Positions 1 to 5,631 of a stretch of 5,631 nucleotides of DNA are shown here, one piece after another. Made by a program: the position numbers and the translations under genes. Within the stretch, counting starts at the first letter, position 1. The number at the start of each line of letters is the position of its first letter. Source of the DNA: an uncultured beta proteobacterium (GTDB lineage Bacteria; Pseudomonadota; Gammaproteobacteria; Burkholderiales; Burkholderiaceae); NCBI GenBank assembly GCA_903835865.1, contig CAILON010000031.1, positions 1 through 5,631 on the forward strand, written 5' to 3'. Under the pieces are notes generated by a model that saw only the letters and a list, made by a program, of their open reading frames with translations, had not been told where the DNA came from and did not search any database.

Positions 1-446
1 CATTGATATCGAAAAAATCTTTTGGCCCCATGCCAGTTCATAGCAAGTCGGAGCTCGCAAATGCCATAAGTAAGGCGAATAAGATAGCGATCGCTAAGCC
101 GGAGTTGGCTCCTTATGGAAAAGCTAGTGTTGAGTACTTGAAGTCGATAGGGCTTTGGGAATTAGCAAAGGACAAGCTCATCTATGGTGACAATATTGGT
201 GTTGCCACAATGTATGTTGTTTCTGGGGCTGCAGATATGGGCTTTACTGCGCTATCGCTGGCAACCTCTCCTGAGGTTACAAGGGAAACTGTATATACCC
301 TGATTGATAGCAAGCAATACGAACCCATTAAACAGCGCATGATCTTAATCAAGGGCGCACCTAAAGAGGCGGTCGATTTATATCAATTTATGCAGGGCCC
401 ACAAGCTAAAGCTGTCTTGCAAAAGTTTGGCTATGCAACTCCTTAA
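1..446 (+). CDS. modA: Molybdate ABC transporter substrate-binding protein (ModA-like), C-terminal part
   Basis: This is the C-terminal part of a periplasmic binding protein that would deliver molybdate (possibly tungstate or another oxyanion) to an ABC importer. The reading frame is open to the left edge and the first full codon is at position 3. The TTG there is probably not the start, because the 147 visible residues match only the second lobe of ModA, a family of roughly 230-260 residues. Family hallmarks are the KIAIAKPELAPYGKASVEYL stretch (the usual pattern is 'IAIAxPxxAPYGxAA'), GLWELAKDKLIYGDNI, SGAADMGFTALS, YEPIKQRMILIKG and a final FMQGPQAKAVLQKFGY. The 'GFTALS' form resembles the ModA subgroup with 'GFVALS' rather than the E. 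coli 'GIVYGS' form, so the ligand-contacting tyrosine of E. coli ModA is not obvious here. The gene is followed by a likely terminator and not by modB or modC, so the permease genes, if present, are upstream or elsewhere. The family call is firm; the exact ion is inferred. Confidence 0.82.
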   Translation, partial: LISKKSFGPMPVHSKSELANAISKANKIAIAKPELAPYGKASVEYLKSIGLWELAKDKLIYGDNIGVATMYVVSGAADMGFTALSLATSPEVTRETVYTLIDSKQYEPIKQRMILIKGAPKEAVDLYQFMQGPQAKAVLQKFGYATP

Positions 447-480
447 TCTGCTTACCTATATTTGGTCTTATATTGCAGCC

Positions 481-518
481 CTTAATTGCTAGCTACTAGC
501 CTTAAGCCCCTATTTTTT
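481..518 (+). terminator. Likely rho-independent terminator after modA
   Basis: A two-part stem is visible. CTTAA (481-485) pairs with TTAAG (502-506), and inside it GCTAG (488-492) pairs with CTAGC (496-500) around a CTA loop, with a small internal loop (TT opposite C). After CCCC, a run of six T follows at 513-518. The stem is not GC-rich and the T run starts a few bases after it, so the terminator may be moderate. Its position 35 bases past the modA stop and ahead of the feo promoter fits a transcript end. Confidence 0.5.
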
Positions 519-581
519 GTCATGGATCAAGCCTGAAGAGGCATCAATAGCTAATTATTCAGCGTAGGATGAGGATATTTT

Positions 582-606
582 ATAAATGATATTCATTCTC
601 ATTAGC
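582..606 (+). promoter_or_regulatory. Two overlapping Fur-box-like operators upstream of feoAB
   Basis: Compared by hand with the classical 19-bp Fur consensus GATAATGATAATCATTATC, the 19-mer at 582-600 matches at 14 positions. The 19-mer at 588-606, shifted by exactly six bases, also matches at 14. The core is an AATGA-TAT-TCATT dyad at 585-597. A six-base offset is what the overlapping-dimer, hexamer-array view of Fur binding predicts. The site lies immediately upstream of the -10 element and covers the place where the -35 would be, the usual geometry for iron-dependent repression. Fur control of feo genes is well established in other bacteria; here it is inferred from the sequence. Confidence 0.72.
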
Positions 607-609
607 GGA

Positions 610-615
610 TATAAT
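610..615 (+). promoter_or_regulatory. -10 element of the feoAB promoter
   Basis: TATAAT, a perfect sigma-70 -10 hexamer, lies 30 bases before the feoA start codon. No convincing -35 is present: the hexamer 17 bases upstream (587-592, TGATAT) is a poor match and lies inside the Fur-box region. There is no extended -10 TG. A transcript from here would begin around 621-623, leaving a leader of about 24 bases. The promoter may be intrinsically weak, or may need an activator that was not identified. Confidence 0.6.
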
Positions 616-645
616 GGCTTATTAGCTCATCAAAAAGCATATTGA

Positions 646-891
646 ATGAATTTAGATCAAGTCGATTTGGGCAGTTTGTATTGCGTTAGCGAAGTAAACG
701 CTCCAAAGGGCGCTCCGCAAATTAAGGGGCAACTGGAAGATATCGGCTTTTTGCCGGGCGAACAGGTCAGCGTACTACGCAAGGGTCTGCTGGGCAAAGG
801 ACCTTATATGGTTCGTATAGGGGCCTCCACATTTGCGTTGCGCAAATCTGAAGCATGCATGATCTCTGTTGAATGTTTACCGCATGTCTGA
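646..891 (+). CDS. feoA: Ferrous iron transport accessory protein FeoA
   Basis: This is a small cytoplasmic SH3-like protein (81 aa, a normal FeoA length) that works with the FeoB Fe(II) transporter, probably by contacting its cytoplasmic domain. The FeoA core is clear: LEDIGFLPGEQV at residues 30-41 (family pattern 'L.dmGl.pG..v'), then GKGPYMVRIG at 50-59 and FALRKSEA at 63-70 (family pattern 'dP..v...g...alRk.eA'). The ATG at 646 has only a weak A-rich stretch (632-636) and no clear Shine-Dalgarno sequence, but no in-frame start upstream gives a better fit, and the N-terminus begins right at the domain. It is the first gene of the operon; its stop codon lies inside the start of feoB, so the two are probably translationally coupled. 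Likely Fur-repressed through the operator at 582-606. Confidence 0.93.
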   Translation: MNLDQVDLGSLYCVSEVNAPKGAPQIKGQLEDIGFLPGEQVSVLRKGLLGKGPYMVRIGASTFALRKSEACMISVECLPHV

Positions 892-2797
892 ATCAAAAAT
901 TCATTTTTTCTCAAGCGATCCTGTCGTTGCATTACTAGGTAATCCCAATTGCGGGAAGACTGCATTATTTAATCTTTTAACCGGCAGCCGACAAAAAGTA
1001 GCTAACTACTCTGGAGTAACCGTAGAGAGAAAAGAAGGTCGCCTCTCTTTGGATTCAGGGAAAAATATTCGTATTTTGGATTTGCCTGGCGCATATAGTT
1101 TGTATCCTCGATCATTAGATGAGAAGGTTACTTGTAATGTTCTTTTAGGCAGGGCAGAAGGTGAGAAGCGTCCCGATCTCGTCATTTGTGTTTTAAGTGC
1201 GATGAATTTAAGGAGAAATTTACGCTTAGTGCTTGCTGCTAAACGTCTCGGACTGCCTTGCGTTGTGGTCTTAAATATGCTCGACATTGCTCAGCGCCAA
1301 GGTTTGATAATTGATACAGTAGCCCTCTCAGATGAGCTGGGATTGCCAGTGCTCACTAGCGTGGGCATTGAGGCAAACGGCGCAGATGCTATCAAATCAT
1401 TTTTGTCCAACTTAGATTGGCGCAACTTAAGTGCTATGCAGACCGGTACAAGCGATGCTACTTTGGAAAACGTTGCTTCTCATATCGCGCATGCTGAATC
1501 TGACAATATTCAAGTTCAAAAAATCTTGCAGCGCTTAGGCTTGGACAAAATTATTCCAGATCAATTGAGTGATCGTCTTGATGCTGTGCTTTTGCATCCG
1601 GTAATTGGCCCCATTATCCTGGTGGTATTACTGTTTTGCATATTCCAGGCAGTATTTAGTTGGGCCACATTGCCCATGGATCTCATCAAGTCCGCCATTG
1701 AGTTTTTAGGCGCCCAAATTGGCGCCTTATTGCCAGACACTTGGATGCGAAGCTTACTGATTGATGGAATATTGGCAGGCTTGGGTGGTGTGATCATCTT
1801 CCTTCCGCAAATATTGATTCTCTTTTTCTTTATTCTTTTGCTGGAAGAGTCGGGCTATTTACCCCGTGCTGCGTATTTATTGGATCGAGTGATGGGATCT
1901 GTCGGCCTATCAGGCAGGTCCTTTATTCCGCTCTTATCTAGTTTTGCCTGCGCTATTCCTGGCATTATGGCGACGCGCAGTATTTCTAATTCCCGTGATC
2001 GATTGATAACAATATTAATTGCGCCAATGATGACTTGTTCTGCACGTCTACCGGTGTATGCCTTGTTAATTTCTGCCTTCATTCCAGAGAAAAAGCTATG
2101 GGCGGGAATTGATCTACAGGGGCTGGTATTGTTTTTGCTGTACCTAGCAGGCATCTTTGGTGCTATGGGTGTTGCTTGGATACTAAAACGCTTTACCAGT
2201 GAGCAGTTCAAAATGAATGCCCTCATGATGGAGTTGCCTAGTTACCATTTACCTCGTATCGGTAACTTAGCAATTAGTCTCTGGCAGCGCGCCGAAATAT
2301 TTATGCGTCGGGTTGGTGGGATTATCTTGCTGATGACCATTGCTTTGTGGGTACTCTCCAGTTTTCCATTCCCACCAGAGGGTGCGACTGGCTCGCCGAT
2401 TCAATACAGTTTTGCAGGAATACTAGGTGAGGCCTTAGCGCATGTTTTTGCTCCCATTGGATTTAATTGGCAGATCAGTATTGCCTTGGTCCCCGGTATG
2501 GCTGCTCGCGAAGTAGTAGTGAGCTCCTTAGCTACGGTCTATGCCTTATCTAGCTCGAGTGCCGATGCAGCGGATGCATTGGTACCATTAATTTCTGCTA
2601 GCTGGAGCTTGGCAACAGCGCTGGCACTTCTAGCTTGGTTTGTGTTCGCACCTCAGTGTCTATCCACTATTGCAGCTGTCAAGAGAGAAACTGGCGGCTG
2701 GAAGATTCCCATCATTATGCTCAGCTACTTATTTGGTCTGGCTTATTTGGCGGCCTTCATCACCTATCGAGTTGCCTCTTTCTTTGGCCTTGCATAG
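884..2797 (+). CDS. feoB: Fe(II) transporter FeoB, G-protein/membrane permease (short form)
   Basis: FeoB imports ferrous iron across the inner membrane. From the ATG at 884 it is 637 aa. The N-terminal GTPase domain shows G1 GNPNCGKT (19-26), G2 around T46 in SGVTVERKEG, G3 DLPG (66-69), G4 NMLD (131-134) and G5 near TSVG (158-161). A helical linker reaches about residue 230 and the membrane part follows. The first gate region has SFACAIPGIMATR with Cys356 and MTCSARLPVY with Cys385; the second has PGMAAREVVVSS from P537, then FAPQCLSTIAAVKRE. It is shorter than the 773-residue E. coli protein and stops soon after the last membrane segment, without a cysteine-rich tail. The segment equivalent to 'VVDAxNLxRNL' reads VLSAMNLRRNL, with Ser105 in place of the usual Asp. 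An in-frame TTG at 869 would add five residues. ATG 884 is preferred: it is a standard codon, overlaps the feoA stop by 8 bases and places the P-loop normally. Neither start has a good ribosome site. Confidence 0.95.
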   Translation: MSESKIHFFSSDPVVALLGNPNCGKTALFNLLTGSRQKVANYSGVTVERKEGRLSLDSGKNIRILDLPGAYSLYPRSLDEKVTCNVLLGRAEGEKRPDLVICVLSAMNLRRNLRLVLAAKRLGLPCVVVLNMLDIAQRQGLIIDTVALSDELGLPVLTSVGIEANGADAIKSFLSNLDWRNLSAMQTGTSDATLENVASHIAHAESDNIQVQKILQRLGLDKIIPDQLSDRLDAVLLHPVIGPIILVVLLFCIFQAVFSWATLPMDLIKSAIEFLGAQIGALLPDTWMRSLLIDGILAGLGGVIIFLPQILILFFFILLLEESGYLPRAAYLLDRVMGSVGLSGRSFIPLLSSFACAIPGIMATRSISNSRDRLITILIAPMMTCSARLPVYALLISAFIPEKKLWAGIDLQGLVLFLLYLAGIFGAMGVAWILKRFTSEQFKMNALMMELPSYHLPRIGNLAISLWQRAEIFMRRVGGIILLMTIALWVLSSFPFPPEGATGSPIQYSFAGILGEALAHVFAPIGFNWQISIALVPGMAAREVVVSSLATVYALSSSSADAADALVPLISASWSLATALALLAWFVFAPQCLSTIAAVKRETGGWKIPIIMLSYLFGLAYLAAFITYRVASFFGLA

Positions 2798-2822
2798 AAA
2801 AAACCGCCCAAGGGCGGCTTTT
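2798..2822. terminator. Bidirectional intrinsic terminator between feoB and the FAH gene
   Basis: CCGCCC (2804-2809) and GGGCGG (2812-2817) form a GC-rich stem; with the innermost C-G pair open it has a CAAG tetraloop. Six A residues lie on the left (2798-2803) and CTTTT on the right (2818-2822). Read on the - strand, the hairpin is followed directly by six T, a strong terminator for the FAH gene; on the + strand the T run is only four. It starts right after the feoB stop and lies 20 bases beyond the FAH stop, as expected for two convergent genes sharing one terminator. Confidence 0.88.
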
Positions 2823-2842
2823 GAATTCTAGTAGTTCACTAT

Positions 2843-3730
2843 TTATTCGGCAATAAAAGTATTTTCCAATTTGCCAATGCCACCCATTTCAACCACTACC
2901 ACATCGCCATTGACCAAATATTTTGGCGGCTTAAATCCAATGCCCACACCTGCTGGTGTTCCAGTAGCAATGAGATCGCCGGGATAGAGCGTAATACCAG
3001 CCGAGACGGTAGCAATCATGTTGGGAATATCAAAAATAAAATCCTTGGTATTGGAGTTTTGGCGTAACTCACCATTAACCCAGCACTTCACGGAAATATC
3101 GCTGGCATCTACTTGGTCAGCAGTGACTACCCAAGGGCCCATAGGGCAAAAGGTGTCAAAGCTCTTGCCTAAGAACCACTGTTTATGGCGTTGTTGCCAA
3201 TCGCGAGCTGTTACGTCATTGATTGCTGTGTAGCCCCAAACATGTTTCATTGCATCTGCTTCAGTAATGCCTTTGCCGCCTTTACCAATCACGACCGTTA
3301 ATTCTGCTTCATAATCAATTGCGCTTGAAACGGAAGTGGGGATGATGACATTTGTATTGGGGCCAGTAACAGACTCTGGTGGCTTGGTAAAGAAAATAGC
3401 ATAACTTGGGATATCTTCACCAGGCTTAGCACTTGAATCAAATCCGCTATTGGAAAATTCTTTAGCATGCTCATGATAATTTTTACCTACGCAAAAAATA
3501 TTTCTGCGGGGTCTAGGAACAGGCGCTAGCAAATGAATATCAGCAAAAGCGTGTTTTGCGGTTGGCTTAGGCAATGAGCCATTTAAATCGGCTCGCAAAA
3601 TAGCAACAATGCCATCTTCGCTGACGTCCACCCCTAAGTCGAACTCTTCTACTAATTTGCCATCGGCTGAAATAGAGCCAACACGCGTTTTGCCAGGCTC
3701 GTTTTTTAAAGAAAATGCTGCATATTTCAT
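2843..3730 (-). CDS. Fumarylacetoacetate hydrolase (FAH) family enzyme
   Basis: A 295-aa cytoplasmic enzyme of the FAH superfamily (the COG0179 type). Members hydrolyse, hydrate, isomerise or decarboxylate 2-oxo acids from catabolic pathways, using a divalent metal. A poorly conserved N-terminal region (1-65) leads into the catalytic fold from RRNIFCVGKNYHEHAKE (75-91). Visible hallmarks are the metal-binding DYEAEL with Glu141 and Glu143, NDVTARDWQ with Asp172, GKSFDTFCPMGPW (188-200) with the family lysine Lys189, GTPAGVG (257-263) and the closing GGIGKLEN. The predicted metal ligands and lysine are all present, so it is probably active. The ATG at 3730 has a good ribosome site. The gene is convergent with feoB and divergent from the binding protein and aldolase genes, which points to organic-acid or aromatic-intermediate catabolism. 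The substrate cannot be told from the sequence: acylpyruvate, oxaloacetate, hydroxymuconate-type and 2-keto-3-deoxy sugar acid enzymes share these motifs. Confidence 0.92.
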   Translation of the reverse strand: MKYAAFSLKNEPGKTRVGSISADGKLVEEFDLGVDVSEDGIVAILRADLNGSLPKPTAKHAFADIHLLAPVPRPRRNIFCVGKNYHEHAKEFSNSGFDSSAKPGEDIPSYAIFFTKPPESVTGPNTNVIIPTSVSSAIDYEAELTVVIGKGGKGITEADAMKHVWGYTAINDVTARDWQQRHKQWFLGKSFDTFCPMGPWVVTADQVDASDISVKCWVNGELRQNSNTKDFIFDIPNMIATVSAGITLYPGDLIATGTPAGVGIGFKPPKYLVNGDVVVVEMGGIGKLENTFIAE

Positions 3731-3737
3731 GGTTACG

Positions 3738-3743
3738 ATCTCC
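3738..3743 (-). promoter_or_regulatory. Ribosome binding site of the FAH gene
   Basis: On the - strand GGAGAT lies seven bases before the ATG at 3730, with the strongest match (GGAG) at normal spacing. It supports 3730 as the start. Confidence 0.75.
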
Positions 3744-3813
3744 GTTGGGGTTCTTATCTAGGAAGACCCCTGTTTATTGTGATGAATCTTGTAGTAGGAT
3801 AAAGAACATAAAT

Positions 3814-3829
3814 AATAACTAAATAACTA
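3814..3829 (+). repeat. Tandem 8-bp duplication AATAACTA in the leader of the binding-protein gene
   Basis: AATAACTA occurs twice back to back (3814-3821 and 3822-3829), 14 bases before the start codon at 3844. It lies in the A/T-rich spacer where a promoter or leader is expected. It may be a chance or slippage duplication; no function is claimed. Confidence 0.5.
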
Positions 3830-3843
3830 ATACGAGACAAAAA

Positions 3844-4818
3844 ATGAATACTGGTCGTTTACTAGCCTTTTTTGGTGCCTGTTTACTATCTACCGCTGTA
3901 TTTGCACAAACGCCTGAGCCTTGGCCAACAAAATCGATCACGATGGTGGTGCCGTTTCCGCCAGGTGGAGTAGCAGATGCTGTTGGTAGGCCAGTAGCTG
4001 AGGCCTTATCCAGAATTCTGGGTCAGTCAGTCATTGTTGAAAATAAAGCAGGGGCCGGCGGTGGTATTGGTATGGCAGCGGTAGCGAAATCCAAGCCCGA
4101 TGGATACACCATCTTGATGGCTTTATCTTCTATTTCCATTATTCCTGAGGCTGACAAGATTGTGGGGCGTGAGCAGTCTTTTCAGCTAAATCAATTAAAG
4201 CCGATAGCGCGGTTTACAGCTGATCCCACTGTCTTGGTTGTGAGGGCTGATAGCCCTTGGAAAGATTACAAATCTTTTGTAGCAGAGATGCGCGCTAATC
4301 CTGGTAAATATAATTTTGGATCTTCAGGCAATTACGGCACGATGCATGTGCCAATGGAGATGCTGAAGTCGTCTGAGAAGTTTTACATGGTTCATATTCC
4401 CTATACCGGAGCTGGGCCTGCAATTGTGGGTCTATTGGGCGGTCAAGTGGATGCGATTGCTACTGGTCCTTCTTCTATCGTGCAGCAAATCAAGGCGGGA
4501 AAAGTTCGCGCCTTGGCCCACTGGGGTGACGGAAGGTTGGCGAGTATGCCCGATGTCCCAAGCTTCAAAGAAATGGGCGTCAAAGTAGAGTTCTCACAAT
4601 GGGCGGGTCTCTTTATTCCCACCGCTACGCCTGATGGCATTACGAACAAGTTGCGTGATGCCGCTAAACAAGCAGCCAATGATGAGCGTGTACGAGCAGT
4701 CATTAATGGGGCGGGTAGCCCGATTCAGTATCTTGATGCACCAGAGTTCAAAGTCTTTTGGGACAAAGAGTCTGCGCAGATGGGTGAGATTGTGAAAAAA
4801 ATTGGTAAGGTCGAATGA
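3844..4818 (+). CDS. Bug/TctC-family periplasmic solute-binding protein
   Basis: A 324-aa exported binding protein of the tripartite tricarboxylate transporter receptor (TctC, Bug) family, which capture carboxylates or related small organic molecules in the periplasm. The signal peptide is residues 1-21: Arg5, then the hydrophobic LLAFFGACLLSTAV, with likely cleavage after VFA before Gln22. The mature part opens with the family pattern WPTKSITMVVPFPPGG (27-42) and Asp45, continues with VIVENKAGAGGGIG (63-76), DGYTILM (86-92), the ligand-loop-type FGSSGNYG (158-165), HIPYTGAGPA (184-193) and GGQVDAIATG (199-208), and ends with the usual C-terminal helix. Length is normal. Its tctA/tctB membrane partners are absent, as is common for the many orphan Bug proteins of betaproteobacteria. 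It is cotranscribed and overlaps by 4 bases with the exported aldolase gene, and is divergent from the FAH gene, so its ligand may be the substrate or product of those enzymes; that is inference. Confidence 0.93.
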   Translation: MNTGRLLAFFGACLLSTAVFAQTPEPWPTKSITMVVPFPPGGVADAVGRPVAEALSRILGQSVIVENKAGAGGGIGMAAVAKSKPDGYTILMALSSISIIPEADKIVGREQSFQLNQLKPIARFTADPTVLVVRADSPWKDYKSFVAEMRANPGKYNFGSSGNYGTMHVPMEMLKSSEKFYMVHIPYTGAGPAIVGLLGGQVDAIATGPSSIVQQIKAGKVRALAHWGDGRLASMPDVPSFKEMGVKVEFSQWAGLFIPTATPDGITNKLRDAAKQAANDERVRAVINGAGSPIQYLDAPEFKVFWDKESAQMGEIVKKIGKVE

Positions 4819-4820
4819 TG
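4807..4820 (+). promoter_or_regulatory. Coupled stop/start with ribosome site between the two genes
   Basis: AAGG (4807-4810) lies four bases before the ATG at 4815 and seven before a second ATG at 4818. The stop codon of the binding-protein gene (TGA, 4816-4818) overlaps both, giving ATGATG. This is the usual arrangement for translational coupling. From spacing alone the second ATG is slightly better placed, which would shorten the protein by one residue inside its signal peptide. Confidence 0.65.
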
Positions 4821-5630
4821 GAAAAAACCCTATTTTTTAGCGCAGCCATTTTTTTGCTTACGGTATCGCTAGCCACAACTTCAAATGCGGCAAGCGTTCA
4901 GGAGCAGATGGAGCAAAATCCTGCCGTCAAAACAGCAGTTGAAGATCTGGTAGTGGCCAATCATATTTTGTACGACCAAAATGCGGTGGATGGTTATGGA
5001 CATATCAGCGTCCGTAATCCCATTAACCCAAATACATTCTTCTTGGCTAGAAGTGTTGCCCCTTCCGTTGTTAAGGTTGAGGACATCATGGAATTTGATA
5101 TGAATGGCAAAGCATTGAATGGTGACACTCGAGTGGCTTATGGGGAGCGTTTTATTCACAGTAGTGTGTTGCGCAATCGCCCTGATATAAATTCAGTAAT
5201 ACACGGACATGCTGCGCCCATTCTGCCCTATGGATTAACTGGCACTACGCTAAAGCCCGTTTATCACATGAGTTCCTTTTTGGGTGCAGGCGCTCCAATC
5301 TTTGAAATTCGGAACTTTGCTAAACCAAGTCCTGATACCGATATGTTTGTGAGTAGCCCTGAGTTGGGGGACGCTCTGTCAAAAACAATGGGCATTCAAT
5401 ACTTTGTACTAATGCGAGGACATGGTTATGCAGCAGGAGCTGACTCGATCAAGAAGGCGGTATTTAGGGCGATTTACGCTATTCAAAATGCCAGCATTCA
5501 GTCTGAGGCAATGAAGATGGGGAAGGTACAGTACTTGACCGTTGGTGAGACAGTGAACGCTCAAGAAACCATTGAAAAGACTATTGGAAGACCGTGGCAG
5601 CTCTGGAGTGAGCGCGTTAAAAAACCTTAA
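4815..5630 (+). CDS. Class II aldolase/adducin-family protein with a signal peptide (predicted periplasmic)
   Basis: A 271-aa protein with the class II aldolase/adducin fold, whose known enzymes use Zn to split or epimerise sugar phosphates or to decarboxylate related compounds. Domain motifs: YGHISVRNP (61-69), the phosphate-loop-like region near 76-84, GERFIHSSVLRNRPDINSVI (110-129), HGHAAPILPYGL (130-141), and RGHGYAAG (201-208). By comparison with fuculose-phosphate aldolase (Glu73, His92, His94, His155), Glu111, His130, His132 and His203 are the expected catalytic acid and three metal ligands; all are present. The unusual part is the N-terminus: MMEK, an uncharged hydrophobic stretch to about residue 22, then SNA before Ala26, a textbook signal peptide with an A-type cleavage site. 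Most members of this fold are cytoplasmic. Coupling to a periplasmic binding-protein gene supports export. Its substrate is unknown; a phosphorylated sugar would be an unlikely periplasmic substrate. The gene is complete, ending one base before the window edge. Confidence 0.9.
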   Translation: MMEKTLFFSAAIFLLTVSLATTSNAASVQEQMEQNPAVKTAVEDLVVANHILYDQNAVDGYGHISVRNPINPNTFFLARSVAPSVVKVEDIMEFDMNGKALNGDTRVAYGERFIHSSVLRNRPDINSVIHGHAAPILPYGLTGTTLKPVYHMSSFLGAGAPIFEIRNFAKPSPDTDMFVSSPELGDALSKTMGIQYFVLMRGHGYAAGADSIKKAVFRAIYAIQNASIQSEAMKMGKVQYLTVGETVNAQETIEKTIGRPWQLWSERVKKP

Positions 5631-5631
5631 G

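Larger units (their letters stand above)
3731..3843. promoter_or_regulatory. Divergent intergenic region between the FAH gene and the TctC-aldolase unit
   Basis: This 113-bp stretch must hold the promoters for both directions, as the two flanking start codons point away from each other. The half nearest the binding-protein gene (about 3796-3833) is very A/T-rich. A possible + strand promoter is TTGTAG (3789-3794) with TAATAA (3813-3818), spaced 18 bases, but both boxes are imperfect. No - strand promoter could be picked with confidence. No convincing operator dyad was found and no regulator gene is in the window. The + strand start at 3844 has only a weak GAG-containing Shine-Dalgarno (about 3833-3837). 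Confidence 0.45.

Noticed and set aside
531..542. GCCT-GAAG-AGGC small hairpin between modA and feoA
   Set aside because: A four-pair stem with no T run or conserved motif is not distinguishable from chance.
630..645. TCAA-N8-TTGA dyad just before feoA, considered as an FNR/Anr oxygen-response site
   Set aside because: FNR sites read TTGAT-N4-ATCAA; here the half-sites are in the opposite order and the spacing is wrong. It also lies downstream of the predicted transcription start.
1006..1287. Antisense open frame inside feoB (others at 1561-1797, 1855-2226, 4443-4703 and 4881-5159)
   Set aside because: These lie opposite well-supported genes, show no recognisable domain, and have no reason to be expressed; they are byproducts of the coding strand.
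2635..2856. Overlapping + strand open frames across the feoB end
   Set aside because: They run out of frame through conserved FeoB sequence and across the terminator hairpin, with no family resemblance.
4822..4855. A6, T6 and T7 runs at the start of the aldolase gene, considered as a phase-variation tract or terminator
   Set aside because: The runs are short, they encode normal signal-peptide residues (Phe, Lys, Leu), the A6/T6 pairing gives only a weak A-T hairpin, and the frame is intact.

Overview
The window looks like chromosomal sequence from a betaproteobacterium of the order Burkholderiales, possibly a small-genome freshwater lineage such as Polynucleobacter. This is inferred from three things: a Bug/TctC-type solute-binding protein beside catabolic genes, a short FeoB form without a C-terminal tail, and a modest GC content judged by eye. 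No search was run, so the genus is a guess. Six protein genes fill nearly all of the window. No tRNA, rRNA, CRISPR array, insertion sequence or other mobile element is visible.

Layout. (1) Positions 1-446 hold the C-terminal half of a ModA-like molybdate-binding protein on the + strand, cut by the window edge and followed by a likely intrinsic terminator. (2) Positions 582-2797 form a ferrous iron uptake operon. Two overlapping Fur-box-like sequences sit just upstream of a perfect TATAAT -10 element, followed by feoA and an overlapping feoB. (3) A GC-rich hairpin flanked by A and T runs (2798-2822) separates feoB from a convergent gene and can terminate both. (4) Positions 2843-3730 on the - strand encode a fumarylacetoacetate hydrolase (FAH) family enzyme. 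(5) After a 113-bp divergent intergenic region, the + strand carries a two-gene unit with an ATGA overlap. It encodes an exported Bug/TctC solute-binding protein and a class II aldolase/adducin-family enzyme that itself carries a clear signal peptide.

How the genes fit together. FeoA and FeoB together take up Fe(II), probably repressed by Fur when iron is plentiful. The FAH enzyme, binding protein and exported aldolase look like a small organic-acid capture and breakdown locus. Its substrate cannot be read from the sequence, and the membrane permease genes (tctA/tctB) are not in the window. The most unusual element is the aldolase-fold enzyme: it keeps the metal-binding histidines and catalytic glutamate but appears to be sent to the periplasm, translationally coupled to a periplasmic binding protein.
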